Source: Methylomonas sp. LL1 (lineage in GTDB: Bacteria > Pseudomonadota > Gammaproteobacteria > Methylococcales > Methylomonadaceae). Taken from it: a stretch of DNA of 64,000 nt. A program made the translations under genes and the position numbers. The stretch lies in contig NZ_CP064653.1 in the NCBI RefSeq assembly GCF_015711015.1, positions 3,658,001-3,722,000 on the forward strand, in the 5' to 3' direction. Shown one piece after another: positions 63,766 to 64,000 of this stretch; the stretch's first letter is position 1; every line of letters begins with the position of its first letter. A model generated the notes under the pieces. That model saw only the letters and a program-made list of their open reading frames with translations, was not told where the DNA came from and made no database searches.

Positions 63766-64000
63766 ATGGGCGGCTTTGGTTTGTTTGTAACGGTACTGTT
63801 TATTTTCGCGATACTGATGGTGTTCATGAGTGTCAAATCGGTGCCACAAGGCATGGAATATACCGTCGAACGTTTTGGCAAATATACTAATACCTTGACT
63901 CCGGGCTTGAACATCATCATGCCGATCATTGACCGTATCGGACGTAAGCTGAACATGATGGAACAAGTGCTCGATGTGCCGTCGCAGGAGGTCATCACTA
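63766..64000 (+). CDS. SPFH/stomatin-like protein (QmcA type, 5' part only)
   Basis: The open frame from ATG 63,766 runs off the right edge after 78 codons. It has a membrane segment ([17 protein letters not shown]) and the SPFH start [20 protein letters not shown] then [18 protein letters not shown] and [15 protein letters not shown]/stomatin proteins form membrane rings or scaffolds and often partner with NfeD or protease proteins, not visible here. An AGGGGGC site precedes the ATG. Confidence 0.85.
   Translation, partial: MGGFGLFVTVLFIFAILMVFMSVKSVPQGMEYTVERFGKYTNTLTPGLNIIMPIIDRIGRKLNMMEQVLDVPSQEVIT

Overview
The window is most likely from a gammaproteobacterium, possibly a methanotroph-like relative (Methylococcales). 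This rests on the order ubiK-comM-marR next to moxR and DUF58 genes, a VPLPA-CTERM exported protein and a di-haem peroxidase. I had no search tool, so the taxonomy is an inference. Two kinds of DNA meet at about 53.84 kb. To the right (53.84-64 kb) lies compact, GC-richer core sequence. To the left (1-53.84 kb) lies AT-richer accessory DNA that interrupts the comM (yifB) gene. ComM is read leftwards as far as its conserved Ala-Ala and then runs into foreign sequence. Its 3' half is not in the window, so the island exceeds 53.8 kb and continues past position 1.

Island layout, left to right. At 1-26.1 kb there is a leftward run of defence-type genes: a partial NdpA-like nucleoid protein, a giant helicase-nuclease, an HNH nuclease, an S1-domain protein and a type I restriction system (hsdM-hsdS-hsdR). 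Further along the same strand are a NERD-kinase-helicase with a partner that resembles Mokosh type I, a nuclease-like protein beside a helicase IV-type enzyme, and an H-NS-family protein. One methyltransferase gene points the other way. At 26.3-31.4 kb come a DUF1353 remnant, a HEPN/RES protein, ProQ-like and ankyrin genes, an orphan 193-aa gene with a clear promoter and terminator, a nuclease/zinc-finger remnant and a cas-less two-repeat type I-F CRISPR. At 31.4-34.0 kb lies an OLD-nuclease/UvrD pair (Gabija-like).

At 34.1-39.4 kb is the least familiar part. A ~100-residue domain occurs three times: in two small standalone genes and at the C-terminus of a Lon-like AAA+ protein. With them are a metallophosphoesterase and two paralogous phage-type proteins. 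Four copies of a conserved palindrome (RTGTGAW-N9-ATGTTWYCACAY) lie upstream of these genes and of the ankyrin gene, which suggests one shared regulator. This is my best candidate for an undescribed system.

At 39.7-43.4 kb are a coiled-coil membrane protein, an SRAP-UmuC chimera, a uracil-DNA-glycosylase-like protein and a recD2 gene with a large internal deletion. At 43.5-52.1 kb lies a six-gene overlapping operon that probably moves the island: three tyrosine-recombinase-type proteins, two small proteins and a RecD-like helicase whose key catalytic residues look lost. A decayed IS5-family transposase separates it from comM.

The core side holds ubiK, a marR-type regulator, moxR, a DUF58 gene, a di-haem cytochrome c peroxidase-like gene, a VPLPA-CTERM gene, a transglutaminase (TgpA-like), a small membrane protein and the start of an SPFH/stomatin gene. 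The moxR-DUF58-transglutaminase set is split by the peroxidase and CTERM genes.
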